From Elusimicrobium sp. (GTDB lineage Bacteria; Elusimicrobiota; Elusimicrobia; Elusimicrobiales; Elusimicrobiaceae): a DNA stretch of 64,000 nt. Shown one piece after another: positions 9,701 through 17,060 of this stretch. The notes beneath the pieces are model-generated. The model was given only the letters and a program-made list of their open reading frames with translations. It made no database searches and was not told the DNA's origin. The stretch is from positions 175,140-239,139 of the forward strand of contig SUVG01000002.1 of NCBI GenBank assembly GCA_015062115.1, written 5' to 3'. How positions within the stretch are numbered: position 1 is the first letter of the stretch; each line of letters opens with the position of its first letter. Made by a program: the position numbers and the translations under genes.

Positions 9701-9736
9701 AAAAAAATAAAGGAGATTTGCCAAGCATGGAAATGA
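6710..9736 (+). CDS. addB: AddB-like helicase-fold/exonuclease subunit
   Basis: A 1008-residue subunit of an AddAB-type double-strand-break resection enzyme. The N-terminal UvrD-like region lacks a Walker A lysine motif, so it is probably not an active helicase. The C-terminal PD-(D/E)XK nuclease has Cys725 in AACPLKYFF, GVIDRVD, MDYKSS near residue 875 and a closing CDYCPFASIC cluster, the AddB-type Fe-S nuclease. ATG 6710 fits the homologous start; the frame is open further upstream, but only within sixA. The stop overlaps the addA start region, so expression is coupled. The family is certain; subunit naming rests on the Fe-S nuclease and gene order. Confidence 0.87.
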   Translation: MELFYAHYPSLEKSFLRFVRTRRQSPLEKWLIVCSSSFLSKRLSAELAKEYGAVANLHFATPSSLLRQLDSEMGAALPEFPQDNLRDFLIKEILAEPGLNRYPVSRGFVQALKASLRDLADAQVDVEVWEEYLQTLPAETLPEEKERLCWLAKVYRRYQECEAKVPGFRPYQQMFERALGQVENSPFLREFKQIVFYGFYDMPGRQQEFFKHICSVYSPAVFAPYKDHAAYRFAEKFFRSNWLGISKTAQNVDQDDFGVLGASGKSLFEARAGESCAGVEVWSAPDARGELFFVAKEILRLVEKEGYHFSDIAVLARNTAPYQDEIRRAFKQNFIPLDASFSYSLRHLSLGIFCFNLFSLLARGWERNDVLSVVSSPYFKYAYKKNWRKLINKSLVSRDFTQWKDLLPQTQHYDPELMTWLENCKKGLEDLNKARSWTDASAAAVSFLKDNVAEQNLTPRETDIFRTVCEKISSLQRYAVMRPDCREGEFLPELTDALLSLSFNEAESVRGGVTFTDAVRGRGLRYKVVFLLGLNEKSFPMSVPEDPVLRDYYRYILRDGLGYWINQKVERFDEERLLFFSAVTTASQKLYALYARGTEDGKNMVPSVFLAELARVCCIDWQNKQAPRISGRLAERIASFPSGFLTEAELSYSLSLHPQTAEEKYLQAGLLTEAKKRSLACALALNRTGNLTAYDGQISSGEDFLERINKKKGFSCTALQSLAACPLKYFFEKGLHLREEDPLSRQELAPNYRGTVYHKILQNFYTELLRLGITNNTLFSGAETYLERAVSSSYTLCSYKEFGLYPVVWQVILEEICAQLRAFIADDLFTQGPYIPSYFEKEFCVFAPEELPFKINGVIDRVDVDEKSKTFLVMDYKSSKKGTKDLANDFFNKLIFQPFLYVWAAQHMEEFVSLKPAGSGLLSIKDGFSRQDLPFSRWEDMRPQAEKLLTALVNLIKEGNFFLNNEHKKVCDYCPFASICRRDAFRPLMRARKSDGHKKIKEICQAWK

Positions 9737-12700
9737 AGGAAAACCGTTTGGAAGTTCAAACCGAACTTAATATAAACATGGTGGTTGAGGCCGGTGCCGG
9801 CACGGGGAAAACCACCCTGCTTATAGACCGCTTGTGCTTGGCGGTGTTGGTGCATGCGGTAGCAGTGGAAAAACTGGTGGCCCTTACTTTTACCGAAAAA
9901 GCCGCCGCCGAAATTAAAACCCGTTTTATTTTCAAATTACAAAAATTGGTAGAAACCATTAAACTTCAACGCTCGGCCCGCCAAAAGCAAGAGGCTGATG
10001 AGCCGTTAACCCAAGAAGAAACAAAAGCCGTAAAAGAATCGGACAAAACCCTGGACTTGTTGCGCGCGCACTTTATGGACGATGCCCCCGAAGTCGCCCG
10101 CGAGCCGCTTGAAAAGCGCCAAGAAAAATTGGAAGATTTATGGATTTCCCGCGCGGAGACGGCTTTGGCCCGTTTGGACAGAAGTTCTATCGGCACGATT
10201 CACGGCTTTTGTGCCGATATTTTGAAGGCATTTCCGTTGGAAGCGGGCTTAACCCCCAATGCGGAAATTGATTCCGGCCAAAAAAGCGAGCGTTTGTTTG
10301 ATGCATACTGGAATACTTTTTTGGATAAAGAACTGGGCGAAAATGCGCCTCGCCCCGATAAGTGGAAAATCCTTCTGCCCGAAGTTTCCTTAACCGATTT
10401 GAAAAAATTTGCCCGTCAATTATGTAGCGGGAAAATAGATCATTACGACTATTGGGCCCATGCCGAAGAAGTGGCTGCCGTTTGTGAAGCAAAGGCTGCT
10501 CGTGCCGTGGAATGGAGCACCGCCTACTTGCCGGAAGGAAAAGAAAAACGCCGAAGCGAAAAGAGCCTTATTTGGGCAGGAAAATCACTGTTGCGTACCG
10601 TTAAATTTTTGCGTGAACGGGTGATTCTTCCCCCGGTGGAAGATGCAAAACCCTCCTTCCCGGATAGTCCCGTTGCCGGGTGGGACAAAGAGGCGCATGA
10701 AGAAGCCAAAGCCCTTGTTGCGTTTGCCGAAAAAATCACGCCCGAAAATCAACAACTCTTTTTAACCGCGTGGGAACTGGTAAAAGATTTAGCTGCTACC
10801 GTGCGCGCGGAATTTGCCAAGGAAGGCATTTTAAGTTTTGACGACTTAATCGTTAAAACTCGCAATTTACTGCAACGCGATTTTTATGTGCGCCGCCAAT
10901 TAAAAGAGAAATTTGATGTATTGTTTGTGGACGAATTCCAGGACACAGATCCGGTGCAAGGCGAACTCCTCTTGTTTTTAGCGGAAGAAAAATCTTCGGC
11001 GGCAGCATATTGGCCGGAGGTAAAACTCGCGCCCGGGAAATTGATTGTGGTGGGAGACCCTAAACAATCTATCTATCGTTTCCGCGGAGCCGATATTACA
11101 GCCTATGAACTGTTTACCGATTTAATTTTGCAACAAGGCGGAAAGAAATGTTTTCTCCAGTGCAACTTCCGTAGTGTTCCCGATATCGTTTCCACCGCTA
11201 ACAGTGTTTGTTCGAAAGCCATGGTGCAAGAGCCCACTTTCCAACCGGCCTATGTGCCCATTTTCCCCACCAAACCGGCCGGGAAATCGGCGGTGGAGTG
11301 GGTGTTTGTTGCTTTGCCCGAGAAAGAAAGAGGTTCGGAAAAAGACAAAGTAGATTTGTTCCGTTATAATCAAGGAGAACAGATTGCCCAATGGATTAAG
11401 GCCCATGTCGGCCACATGAAATTGGCGGACGGCTCCCCGCTTTCCTACCGCGATATTACAATTCTTTCTCGTGCTACCACCACTTCGGGCCCTTATACAG
11501 ATGCTTTGCGCCGGCACGGTATCCCGTTTAATGTGGAGGCGGACAAAGATTTCTACCGCAAACAGGAAATTCACGATTTTCTAAGTTTGTTGCGCGTGGT
11601 GTGCGACCCGGACGATTCGGTTGCACTGACGGGCGTGTTAAGAAGTCCGTTCGGCGGTTTTACTGACGAAGAAATTTACCAAATTGCCAATCGGGGTGAA
11701 CTGAATCTTTCCGTTACCCCTCAAGACCCGCGCCTTGCGGAATTTTATGTTACCCTTCGTCATTTAATTGATTTATTGGGTCGGGTGAGTTTGCAGGAAT
11801 TTTTGGTGCAAGTGCTTACTACCGTGTTCCTGCCGGAATCTTGTGCGGCGGCTTATGACGGAGAACAAACTTTAGCCAACCTCAACCGCCTGGTATTATT
11901 GGCAGAAGGTTTTTGCGGAGAAAGTGCCGCCGGGTTGGGGCAATTTTTGGCAAAAGTAGAAGATTTGATGAAAAACCACCCGGAGATGTTGGGCGCTCCC
12001 ACCTCGGACGATGCACTGGACGCCGTATCCGTCATGACGGTTCACAAATCAAAAGGGTTGCAGTTTCCGGTGGTCATTTTGGCAGATTTGTCCAAAAAAG
12101 ACAGCGGAAATTCTGCAAAAGATGATCATATTTTTTCTTGGCAATACAATATGCACGGGCTTCGCGTCGGGAAAATAGCAGACGCCAATTTGCTTTTTTT
12201 GGAAGAAGAACAGAAAAAGCATAGCCGTTGCGAAGAAATTCGCGTACTTTATGTAGGCTTAACCCGTGCCAAGGAGCATATGGTGTTGGTGGCGGATAAC
12301 CGCAAAAACACCTCGCAATTGGCACAGGCTTTTAGGCGGTGCGGTCTTTTCCCGAGTGGGGATAGCGAGCAAAAAGAATTGAAACAGTTGGAACTTACCG
12401 TCCCCGTTAGTTTGATGCCATACCAAGAGACGGATGAGTTTATTTTCCGTACTTCTTCGCAGGAACGCGAAGTGCCTTTTGAACACGATGTGCCCGCGTG
12501 GAAAACGGCTTTTTCTGCCCGTAAAGCCAAATACGAACAAATGGCGGGGGAGAAAAATTTAGCTCCCAGCGAACTGGCGGGGCTTGCGCTTTTAAGTGAA
12601 GAACAACGCATCGGTGCGGAAGTAGGAACGGTGTGCCACCGCGCGTTGGAACTGCTTGTCAGCCGTAAAGAAACGGACGCGGCCACCGCCGTCAAGCAAG

Positions 12701-13071
12701 CGGCCGCTTCCACGGCATTTGCGCAACACGAAGAGGCCGCCGCCGGAATTATTGTACCGTTCAGCAAAAGTCCTCTTTTCAAACAGATTTCCTCCTGTGA
12801 AGTATTAGCCTGTGAAATGCCCTTTTCGTTCGCGCAAGAAGGCATAGTTACTTCGGGGGTGATTGATTTGCTCCTCAAAAAAGCGGACGGAACGGTGTGG
12901 GCGCTGGACTACAAAACCGATCGTGTGCACCCCGGCGGGGAAGGAAAAATTTTGGAAAAATACCGTCCGCAACTTGCCGTCTATTCCCAAGCGGTGCAAA
13001 AGTTGTTCCCGAAACAAAAAGTGATTTGTTCGGTGGTTCTTTTGCGCACATTTGCGGCGTTGGACTTATAA
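9727..13071 (+). CDS. addA: AddA-like UvrD/RecB helicase-nuclease
   Basis: The motor subunit of the AddAB complex, 1114 residues from ATG 9727. An aggag sits 11 nt upstream at 9711-9715; ATG 9733 is an alternative. SF1 motifs: Walker A EAGAGTGKTTL near residue 20, motif Ia LTFTEKAAAE, Walker B FVDEFQDTDP, motif III GDPKQSIYRFRGAD, motif V VMTVHKSKGLQFP and motif VI RVLYVGLTRAKEHM. The C-terminal RecB-type nuclease has GVIDLLL and ALDYKTDR. With addB it should process broken ends for RecA loading. It overlaps addB by 10 bp. Confidence 0.93.
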   Translation: MEMKENRLEVQTELNINMVVEAGAGTGKTTLLIDRLCLAVLVHAVAVEKLVALTFTEKAAAEIKTRFIFKLQKLVETIKLQRSARQKQEADEPLTQEETKAVKESDKTLDLLRAHFMDDAPEVAREPLEKRQEKLEDLWISRAETALARLDRSSIGTIHGFCADILKAFPLEAGLTPNAEIDSGQKSERLFDAYWNTFLDKELGENAPRPDKWKILLPEVSLTDLKKFARQLCSGKIDHYDYWAHAEEVAAVCEAKAARAVEWSTAYLPEGKEKRRSEKSLIWAGKSLLRTVKFLRERVILPPVEDAKPSFPDSPVAGWDKEAHEEAKALVAFAEKITPENQQLFLTAWELVKDLAATVRAEFAKEGILSFDDLIVKTRNLLQRDFYVRRQLKEKFDVLFVDEFQDTDPVQGELLLFLAEEKSSAAAYWPEVKLAPGKLIVVGDPKQSIYRFRGADITAYELFTDLILQQGGKKCFLQCNFRSVPDIVSTANSVCSKAMVQEPTFQPAYVPIFPTKPAGKSAVEWVFVALPEKERGSEKDKVDLFRYNQGEQIAQWIKAHVGHMKLADGSPLSYRDITILSRATTTSGPYTDALRRHGIPFNVEADKDFYRKQEIHDFLSLLRVVCDPDDSVALTGVLRSPFGGFTDEEIYQIANRGELNLSVTPQDPRLAEFYVTLRHLIDLLGRVSLQEFLVQVLTTVFLPESCAAAYDGEQTLANLNRLVLLAEGFCGESAAGLGQFLAKVEDLMKNHPEMLGAPTSDDALDAVSVMTVHKSKGLQFPVVILADLSKKDSGNSAKDDHIFSWQYNMHGLRVGKIADANLLFLEEEQKKHSRCEEIRVLYVGLTRAKEHMVLVADNRKNTSQLAQAFRRCGLFPSGDSEQKELKQLELTVPVSLMPYQETDEFIFRTSSQEREVPFEHDVPAWKTAFSARKAKYEQMAGEKNLAPSELAGLALLSEEQRIGAEVGTVCHRALELLVSRKETDAATAVKQAAASTAFAQHEEAAAGIIVPFSKSPLFKQISSCEVLACEMPFSFAQEGIVTSGVIDLLLKKADGTVWALDYKTDRVHPGGEGKILEKYRPQLAVYSQAVQKLFPKQKVICSVVLLRTFAALDL

Positions 13072-13109
13072 AAGATAAAATATTAAAAACAATTTTTAGG
13101 AGAAATACT

Positions 13110-13403
13110 ATGTTTGATAAACTCGGTCAATTAAAAGATTTGTGGAAACTTAAAAACCAGATGGAAGAAATCAAAAAACGCTTGGACAACATGGTTATTA
13201 AAGTGGAAAGCCCCCGCCATGTGTTCGAACTGACCATTTCCGGCTCGCAAGAAGTGAAAGAAGTAAAAGTAGATGCGCTTGCCAAGAATTTTTCCGAAGC
13301 GGAATTGGCGGACGATTTGAAAGCCGTTATCAACAAAGCCGTGCGCGACAGCCAAGGTATGGCCGCGCAAGCCATGGGCAACTTCGGCATGCCCCAAGCC
13401 TAA
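13110..13403 (+). CDS. YbaB/EbfC-family nucleoid-associated protein
   Basis: A 97-residue protein of the YbaB/EbfC family, small dimeric DNA-binding proteins often encoded near dnaX and recR. Diagnostic features are the basic, charged first 30 residues, a short beta-rich centre (VFELTISGSQEVKEVKVD) and a Met-rich tail. The start at 13110 follows a taggagaaa Shine-Dalgarno; the frame is open upstream only within addA. It sits 38 bp after addA and 1 bp before the CoA-binding gene, so it is part of the same run. Confidence 0.85.
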   Translation: MFDKLGQLKDLWKLKNQMEEIKKRLDNMVIKVESPRHVFELTISGSQEVKEVKVDALAKNFSEAELADDLKAVINKAVRDSQGMAAQAMGNFGMPQA

Positions 13404-13404
13404 T

Positions 13405-13770
13405 ATGTACGAGGATAAAAACATAGCCGTATTCGGGGTATCGCAAGATTCGTCCAAATACGGGTACAAAATTTTTTCTACCCTCTTGGAAAAGGGGTTT
13501 TCCGTCTATGCCGTTAACCCCAAAGGGGGGGAGGTGTTCGGTAAAAAAATCTATCCTTCCCTAAAAGAAGTTCCTGTTCCCGTGGAGGTGGCAATTTTTG
13601 TGATTCCTCAAAAAGCACTACTAAATGCGGTGGAACAGTGTGAAAACGGGGGGGTAAAAGAAATTTGGTTTCAACCGGGAACGGAAGATCCCACCGCTTA
13701 TAATGCTACCAAAGAAGCCGGTATGCGCCCTGTAAACGGGTGTTTTATGGTGGATAACGGGTTTTGGTAA
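13405..13770 (+). CDS. CoA-binding domain protein (YccU-like)
   Basis: A 121-residue single Rossmann-fold domain of the CoA_binding_2 family. Visible features are IAVFGVSQDSSKYGYKI with the glycine-rich turn, VYAVNPKG, EVAIFVIPQ and the ending NGCFMVDNG. These proteins bind CoA or a related nucleotide; the physiological role is not established. It begins 1 bp after the ybaB-like stop and ends 3 bp before the aldo/keto reductase. Confidence 0.85.
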   Translation: MYEDKNIAVFGVSQDSSKYGYKIFSTLLEKGFSVYAVNPKGGEVFGKKIYPSLKEVPVPVEVAIFVIPQKALLNAVEQCENGGVKEIWFQPGTEDPTAYNATKEAGMRPVNGCFMVDNGFW

Positions 13771-13773
13771 TTT

Positions 13774-14718
13774 ATGAAATACAACCGCTTAGGTCAAACG
13801 GATTTACATATTTCCGCCGTCGGCCTGGGCGGTTGGCCTTTTGGCGGCGGGTACGATTGGGGGGATTTGGACGAAAAAACCGCTGCCCGTTCGGTAGAAG
13901 CGGCCTTGGAACAAGGCGTCAACTGGATAGATACCGCCCCGGTGTATGGGGACGGCGAAAGCGAGTCTTTTTTAGGCAAGGTTTTACGCAGTAAACGGGG
14001 AAAAGCCCTGCTTGCTACCAAATGCGGGCTTGTTAAAAACGGCTCGTGGACAGACCACGATTTATCCCCCAAAGCCGTTCGCACGCAATTGGAAAATTCG
14101 CTCACACGCTTGCGAACGGACTATATTGACCTGTACCAAATTCACTACCCCGACCCGAAAGTTTCTTTGACCGATGCGTTGGAAACACTGCTTCGCTTAA
14201 AAGAAGAAGGAAAAATTCGTCATATAGGCGTATGCAATTTTTCGGCGGAACTGTTAAAAGAAGCCGCGGAAATCACCCCCATTGCCTGTGTACAAAATGA
14301 ATATTCCCTGTTGCACCCACAGAAAGGAAATGAAGTCTTTTCCGTTTGCCGCGAAAAGGGGATAGGGTTTGTCGGTTACGGAACTTTGTGCGGGGGAATT
14401 TTAAGCGGAAAATATAAAAAAGAGCCGAATTTCCGCCGAGCCGATGCGCGCAATTATTTTTACAAGTCTTATCGGGGGGCTTCTTTTGAGGCGGCGCAAC
14501 AGGTGGTGGCGCGTATCAAAAATATGGCGGAGCAGAAAGGGGTATCTCCCGCGGAAGTGGCGGTAGGCTGGGCATTAACGAGCCCAACCGTGACGAGCGC
14601 GCTGGTGGGGGCCCGTACGGAAGAACAAATTTCACAAAATACCAAAGGGGCGGAGGTTCCACTTTCCCCGCAGGAAATAGCATATTTGGAGGGGCGTGTA
14701 TGCTCGTGCATCAAGTAG
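13774..14718 (+). CDS. Aldo/keto reductase
   Basis: A 314-residue TIM-barrel NADPH-dependent oxidoreductase. The opening MKYNRLGQTDLHISAVGLGG is typical. The catalytic tetrad is visible: Asp in IDTAPVYG with Tyr a few residues on, Lys in LATKCG and His in YQIHYPDP. The C-terminal ALVGARTEEQI cofactor motif is present. The substrate is unknown. The last 19 bp overlap the next gene, indicating coupled translation with the radical SAM protein. Confidence 0.9.
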   Translation: MKYNRLGQTDLHISAVGLGGWPFGGGYDWGDLDEKTAARSVEAALEQGVNWIDTAPVYGDGESESFLGKVLRSKRGKALLATKCGLVKNGSWTDHDLSPKAVRTQLENSLTRLRTDYIDLYQIHYPDPKVSLTDALETLLRLKEEGKIRHIGVCNFSAELLKEAAEITPIACVQNEYSLLHPQKGNEVFSVCREKGIGFVGYGTLCGGILSGKYKKEPNFRRADARNYFYKSYRGASFEAAQQVVARIKNMAEQKGVSPAEVAVGWALTSPTVTSALVGARTEEQISQNTKGAEVPLSPQEIAYLEGRVCSCIK

Positions 14719-15998
14719 AACAATATGTTCAGCAGGTGTTGCCTGCGCTGGGAGTAAACAAACTGAGGGAAATTTCCCGCCTGCTGTTTGAAATTTGCAA
14801 GCGCGAAGGTACCACCCCGCAAGAAATTTTACAACCCGACAAAAATTTAACTTTTGAATCTGTTAAAAAAACCTTACTCAAGCGTCGCTATCCGGTGAAT
14901 TTTAAGACGGCGGCCAAAAATCGGTTTTATTTGCCTAAGTTGGAGTTGGACCCTGCCTTGCAGGCAGATTTATCTGCGCGTCCTTTTTACCCTAAAACCG
15001 TTTACATAGAAAATTCCGTAAAGGATAGCGAACTGGCCGACCGCGTAAAAAAAGCCTTTCCGTTGGCGGAATTTAAGGAAACGGACGGCAAAACCCAAGT
15101 GGGCAGTGCCAATTTTTCCCGCCGTACCGACACCTTGCTTATCCACAAAGAAAAATACGACTTTCTAAAACCCTGCCCGTGCAGTTGCGGTTCGGCGGGT
15201 TGCGGGTATAACTTGATAAATCTGGGTTTTGGTTGCCGTTTTGAGTGCGAGTATTGCTTTTTGCAACAGTACCAAAATTTACACGCTGTTTTGCTTCCCG
15301 CCAATGTGGACGAATTTTTGCAAAAAATAGATGATGCCCATTTTAACAAGGGGCCGTTTGACCGCCCGCGCATCGGCAGCGGAGAGTTTACCGATTCTTT
15401 GGTGTTTGACGATTTAACGCAGTATTCCCAAAAAATCGTTCCGTTTTTCCGTGCGCGCCCACACTTGCAGTTTGAATTCAAAACAAAAAGCGTAAATATC
15501 GGCGGACTTTTGGAAGCGGGCGGGGCTGAAAATGTGGTTACTTCGTGGTCGGTCAATTCGGCGCGTATTACCAACGAGGCCGAACATTTTACCCCGGGTT
15601 TAACCGAGCGCTTGGCGGCGGCTTGCCAAACGGCCAAGGCCGGGTATCGCTTGGGCTTTCATTTTGACCCGGTGGTTATTTACCCCGGTTGGAAAGAGGA
15701 ATATGCCCGCACCGTACAAGAAATGGCCGACACTTTGCCGATTGAAAAAATCGCTTGGATAAGTGTGGGAACCTTGCGCTTTAGCCGCGAACTAAAGAAA
15801 ATGATAGAAAACCGTTTTCCGCAAAACTTTATACTGGACGGGGAATTTTTATTAGATTTTGACGGTAAAATGCGCTACGGGGACGAAGAACGGCGGGAAG
15901 TGTATTCGTTTATGATGCCGCTACTGCGTAAAACCTTTCCCAAAACGCATGTGTATTTATGCATGGAAGACCCGCAGGTTGCCAAAGATTTTTGGTAA
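14700..15998 (+). CDS. Spore photoproduct lyase-like radical SAM protein
   Basis: A 432-residue protein with the radical SAM cluster CRFECEYC (Cys179, 183, 186). A Cys-rich stretch precedes it (Cys159, 161, 163, 168). Downstream similarity to SplB is clear, for example FEFKTKSVNI and the VVTSWSVNSARI region. Spore photoproduct lyase repairs the thymine dimer of UV-irradiated spores, and its hydrogen-donor Cys lies about 43 residues after the cluster. Here the corresponding segment reads RIGSGEFTDSLVFD, with no Cys, so classic lyase chemistry is doubtful. The organism has no sporulation genes in view. The start overlaps the reductase gene and has a ttggagg Shine-Dalgarno. Confidence 0.8.
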   Translation: MLVHQVEQYVQQVLPALGVNKLREISRLLFEICKREGTTPQEILQPDKNLTFESVKKTLLKRRYPVNFKTAAKNRFYLPKLELDPALQADLSARPFYPKTVYIENSVKDSELADRVKKAFPLAEFKETDGKTQVGSANFSRRTDTLLIHKEKYDFLKPCPCSCGSAGCGYNLINLGFGCRFECEYCFLQQYQNLHAVLLPANVDEFLQKIDDAHFNKGPFDRPRIGSGEFTDSLVFDDLTQYSQKIVPFFRARPHLQFEFKTKSVNIGGLLEAGGAENVVTSWSVNSARITNEAEHFTPGLTERLAAACQTAKAGYRLGFHFDPVVIYPGWKEEYARTVQEMADTLPIEKIAWISVGTLRFSRELKKMIENRFPQNFILDGEFLLDFDGKMRYGDEERREVYSFMMPLLRKTFPKTHVYLCMEDPQVAKDFW

Positions 15999-16029
15999 CG
16001 GAAAAGTAGCCAAAACGCGGAAAAATTTT

Positions 16030-16035
16030 TATAAT
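16030..16035 (+). promoter_or_regulatory. Candidate -10 box for the structured RNA
   Basis: A perfect TATAAT in an AT-rich stretch would start a transcript near 16042. No convincing -35 hexamer is seen at the right spacing, so support is moderate. Confidence 0.4.
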
Positions 16036-16044
16036 AAATTATAT

Positions 16045-16320
16045 TTGTTGTAAGGAGTTTGATTCTTGCCTAAGCCTTAAACGTGGCTTACATACAATTT
16101 TTACTGTTTTTGGAACCGCATGAAGAATGCGGTGCGCTGTTGGGATACCAATGGCACATGAACACTCCAAAAACAGTCGTTTTAGGCACAATATACCCGA
16201 GCTGATCCCTTGGGTGTATTGTGTCGAGTGTTTCCTGCCATATTTTATATGGCGGGAGACCACGGCTGTTATCATTTGGGTTAGTGTTCATGGCTCAAAT
16301 ATAACAGCCGTTTTTATTTT
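16045..16320 (+). ncRNA. Candidate structured non-coding RNA, about 275 nt, with pseudoknot and terminator
   Basis: The 361-bp gap between genes holds no credible protein gene but a dense nest of helices. A 12-bp perfect stem (16103-16114 with 16166-16177) encloses two hairpins: 16115-16121/16127-16133 with loop GAAGA, and 16136-16143/16148-16155 with loop GATA. This makes a three-way junction. A 14-bp stem follows (16185-16198/16212-16225), then a 10-bp stem (16233-16242/16248-16257), then the terminator. The terminator loop (16283-16291) is perfectly complementary over 9 nt to the junction strand 16158-16166. It fits none of 6S, SRP, RNase P or tmRNA. It could be a trans-acting RNA or a leader of the downstream gene. 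Confidence 0.6.
16262..16320 (+). terminator. Terminator of the structured RNA
   Basis: An 11-bp stem (16262-16272/16301-16311), extended by an inner 7-bp stem (16274-16280/16294-16300), followed by tttttatttt. It lies upstream of the next gene, so it either ends an independent RNA or acts as an attenuator. Confidence 0.75.
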
Positions 16321-16359
16321 ATCTGTTATACCTTGGGCCATTTATACAAGGAGAAAAAA

Positions 16360-17001
16360 ATGAAAAAAATAGTTGTGATGGTTGGTTTATTGCTGTTTGG
16401 AAGTGTTTTTGCTTCTGCTCAAAGTGGACTAAATGTAGGAGATACAGTGCTTTCTTTTTCTTTGGGGATTGGAAATGCAACTAACACCGTAGAAGGATAT
16501 GATTGGGGGGATAATGTTGCTCTTTCTTATGGAGGGCAAGTTATGAAAATGGTATCTCCTTTTGTGGGATTGGGGGTGGAATTGAACGGAAATAATTTTG
16601 CGAGTGTTAATAATTCCCAAAGAATTTATATTCAATCTCAAAGTTATTTGGAAACTGTAGACTGTAATGTGGATATTTGGAATTTAATGTTGGCTGGGAA
16701 ATTCTATTTATCTCCTATAGAATCTTCTGGACGCGTGTATATCCCCTTGGGGGTTGGTATTGGTTTTAGTGATATAGATATTAACTATTCAATAGAGGGA
16801 ATGGGGAGTCTTCATGATAAAAGTTCTAAAGTAGGAGTTGCTTGGCATGCCGGTTTTGGTTTTGAAGGAGATATGACAGATAACCTTATTTTCGGTTTGG
16901 AAGCAAGGTTTAGTGGTACGAGAGCAAAAGTAGATTTATTAGATAAAAACACTAATCTTATTCATTTCCAAGTAGCTGCTCGCTTGGGTTATAAATTCTA
17001 A
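16360..17001 (+). CDS. Small outer-membrane beta-barrel protein
   Basis: A 213-residue exported protein. Signal peptide at residues 1-20 with cleavage after ASA. The mature part alternates short aromatic/hydrophobic strands with Gly/Asn turns and ends in LGYKF, a typical C-terminal Phe for barrel insertion; an 8-stranded barrel is likely. No specific function is recognised. An aaggag Shine-Dalgarno precedes ATG 16360. The gene is visibly richer in A and T than its neighbours, and with the RNA region upstream may be a transferred segment. It ends at a strong terminator. Confidence 0.75.
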   Translation: MKKIVVMVGLLLFGSVFASAQSGLNVGDTVLSFSLGIGNATNTVEGYDWGDNVALSYGGQVMKMVSPFVGLGVELNGNNFASVNNSQRIYIQSQSYLETVDCNVDIWNLMLAGKFYLSPIESSGRVYIPLGVGIGFSDIDINYSIEGMGSLHDKSSKVGVAWHAGFGFEGDMTDNLIFGLEARFSGTRAKVDLLDKNTNLIHFQVAARLGYKF

Positions 17002-17012
17002 GTCTATCCATT

Positions 17013-17048
17013 AAAAAACCGCCGCAGATTTTCTGCGGCGGTTTTATT
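17013..17048 (+). terminator. Bidirectional terminator between the barrel gene and prepilin peptidase
   Basis: Perfect stem ccgccgcaga/tctgcggcgg (17019-17041) with a T-run on the plus side and an A-run on the other, so it can end both converging genes. Confidence 0.88.
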
Positions 17049-17060
17049 TTACAGAAAAAT

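Noticed and set aside
9718..9726. TTG start for addA
   Set aside because: It sits 2 nt from the aggag site, too close; ATG 9727 has workable spacing.
12249..12878. 209-codon minus-strand open frame
   Set aside because: Lies wholly inside addA, which has all helicase motifs; Ser/Ala-rich shadow translation.
15002..15637. 211-codon minus-strand open frame
   Set aside because: Antisense to the SplB-like gene; Ser/Lys-rich with no recognisable domain.
16039..16291. Two overlapping minus-strand open frames across the structured RNA region
   Set aside because: Compositionally odd, no Shine-Dalgarno, no family resemblance, and fully explained by the inverted-repeat structure of the RNA.
16045..16320. 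Retron, 6S RNA, RNase P RNA or T-box
   Set aside because: No reverse transcriptase nearby, no single long bulged hairpin, no conserved RNase P core, and no T-box GGTGGNACCGCG motif.
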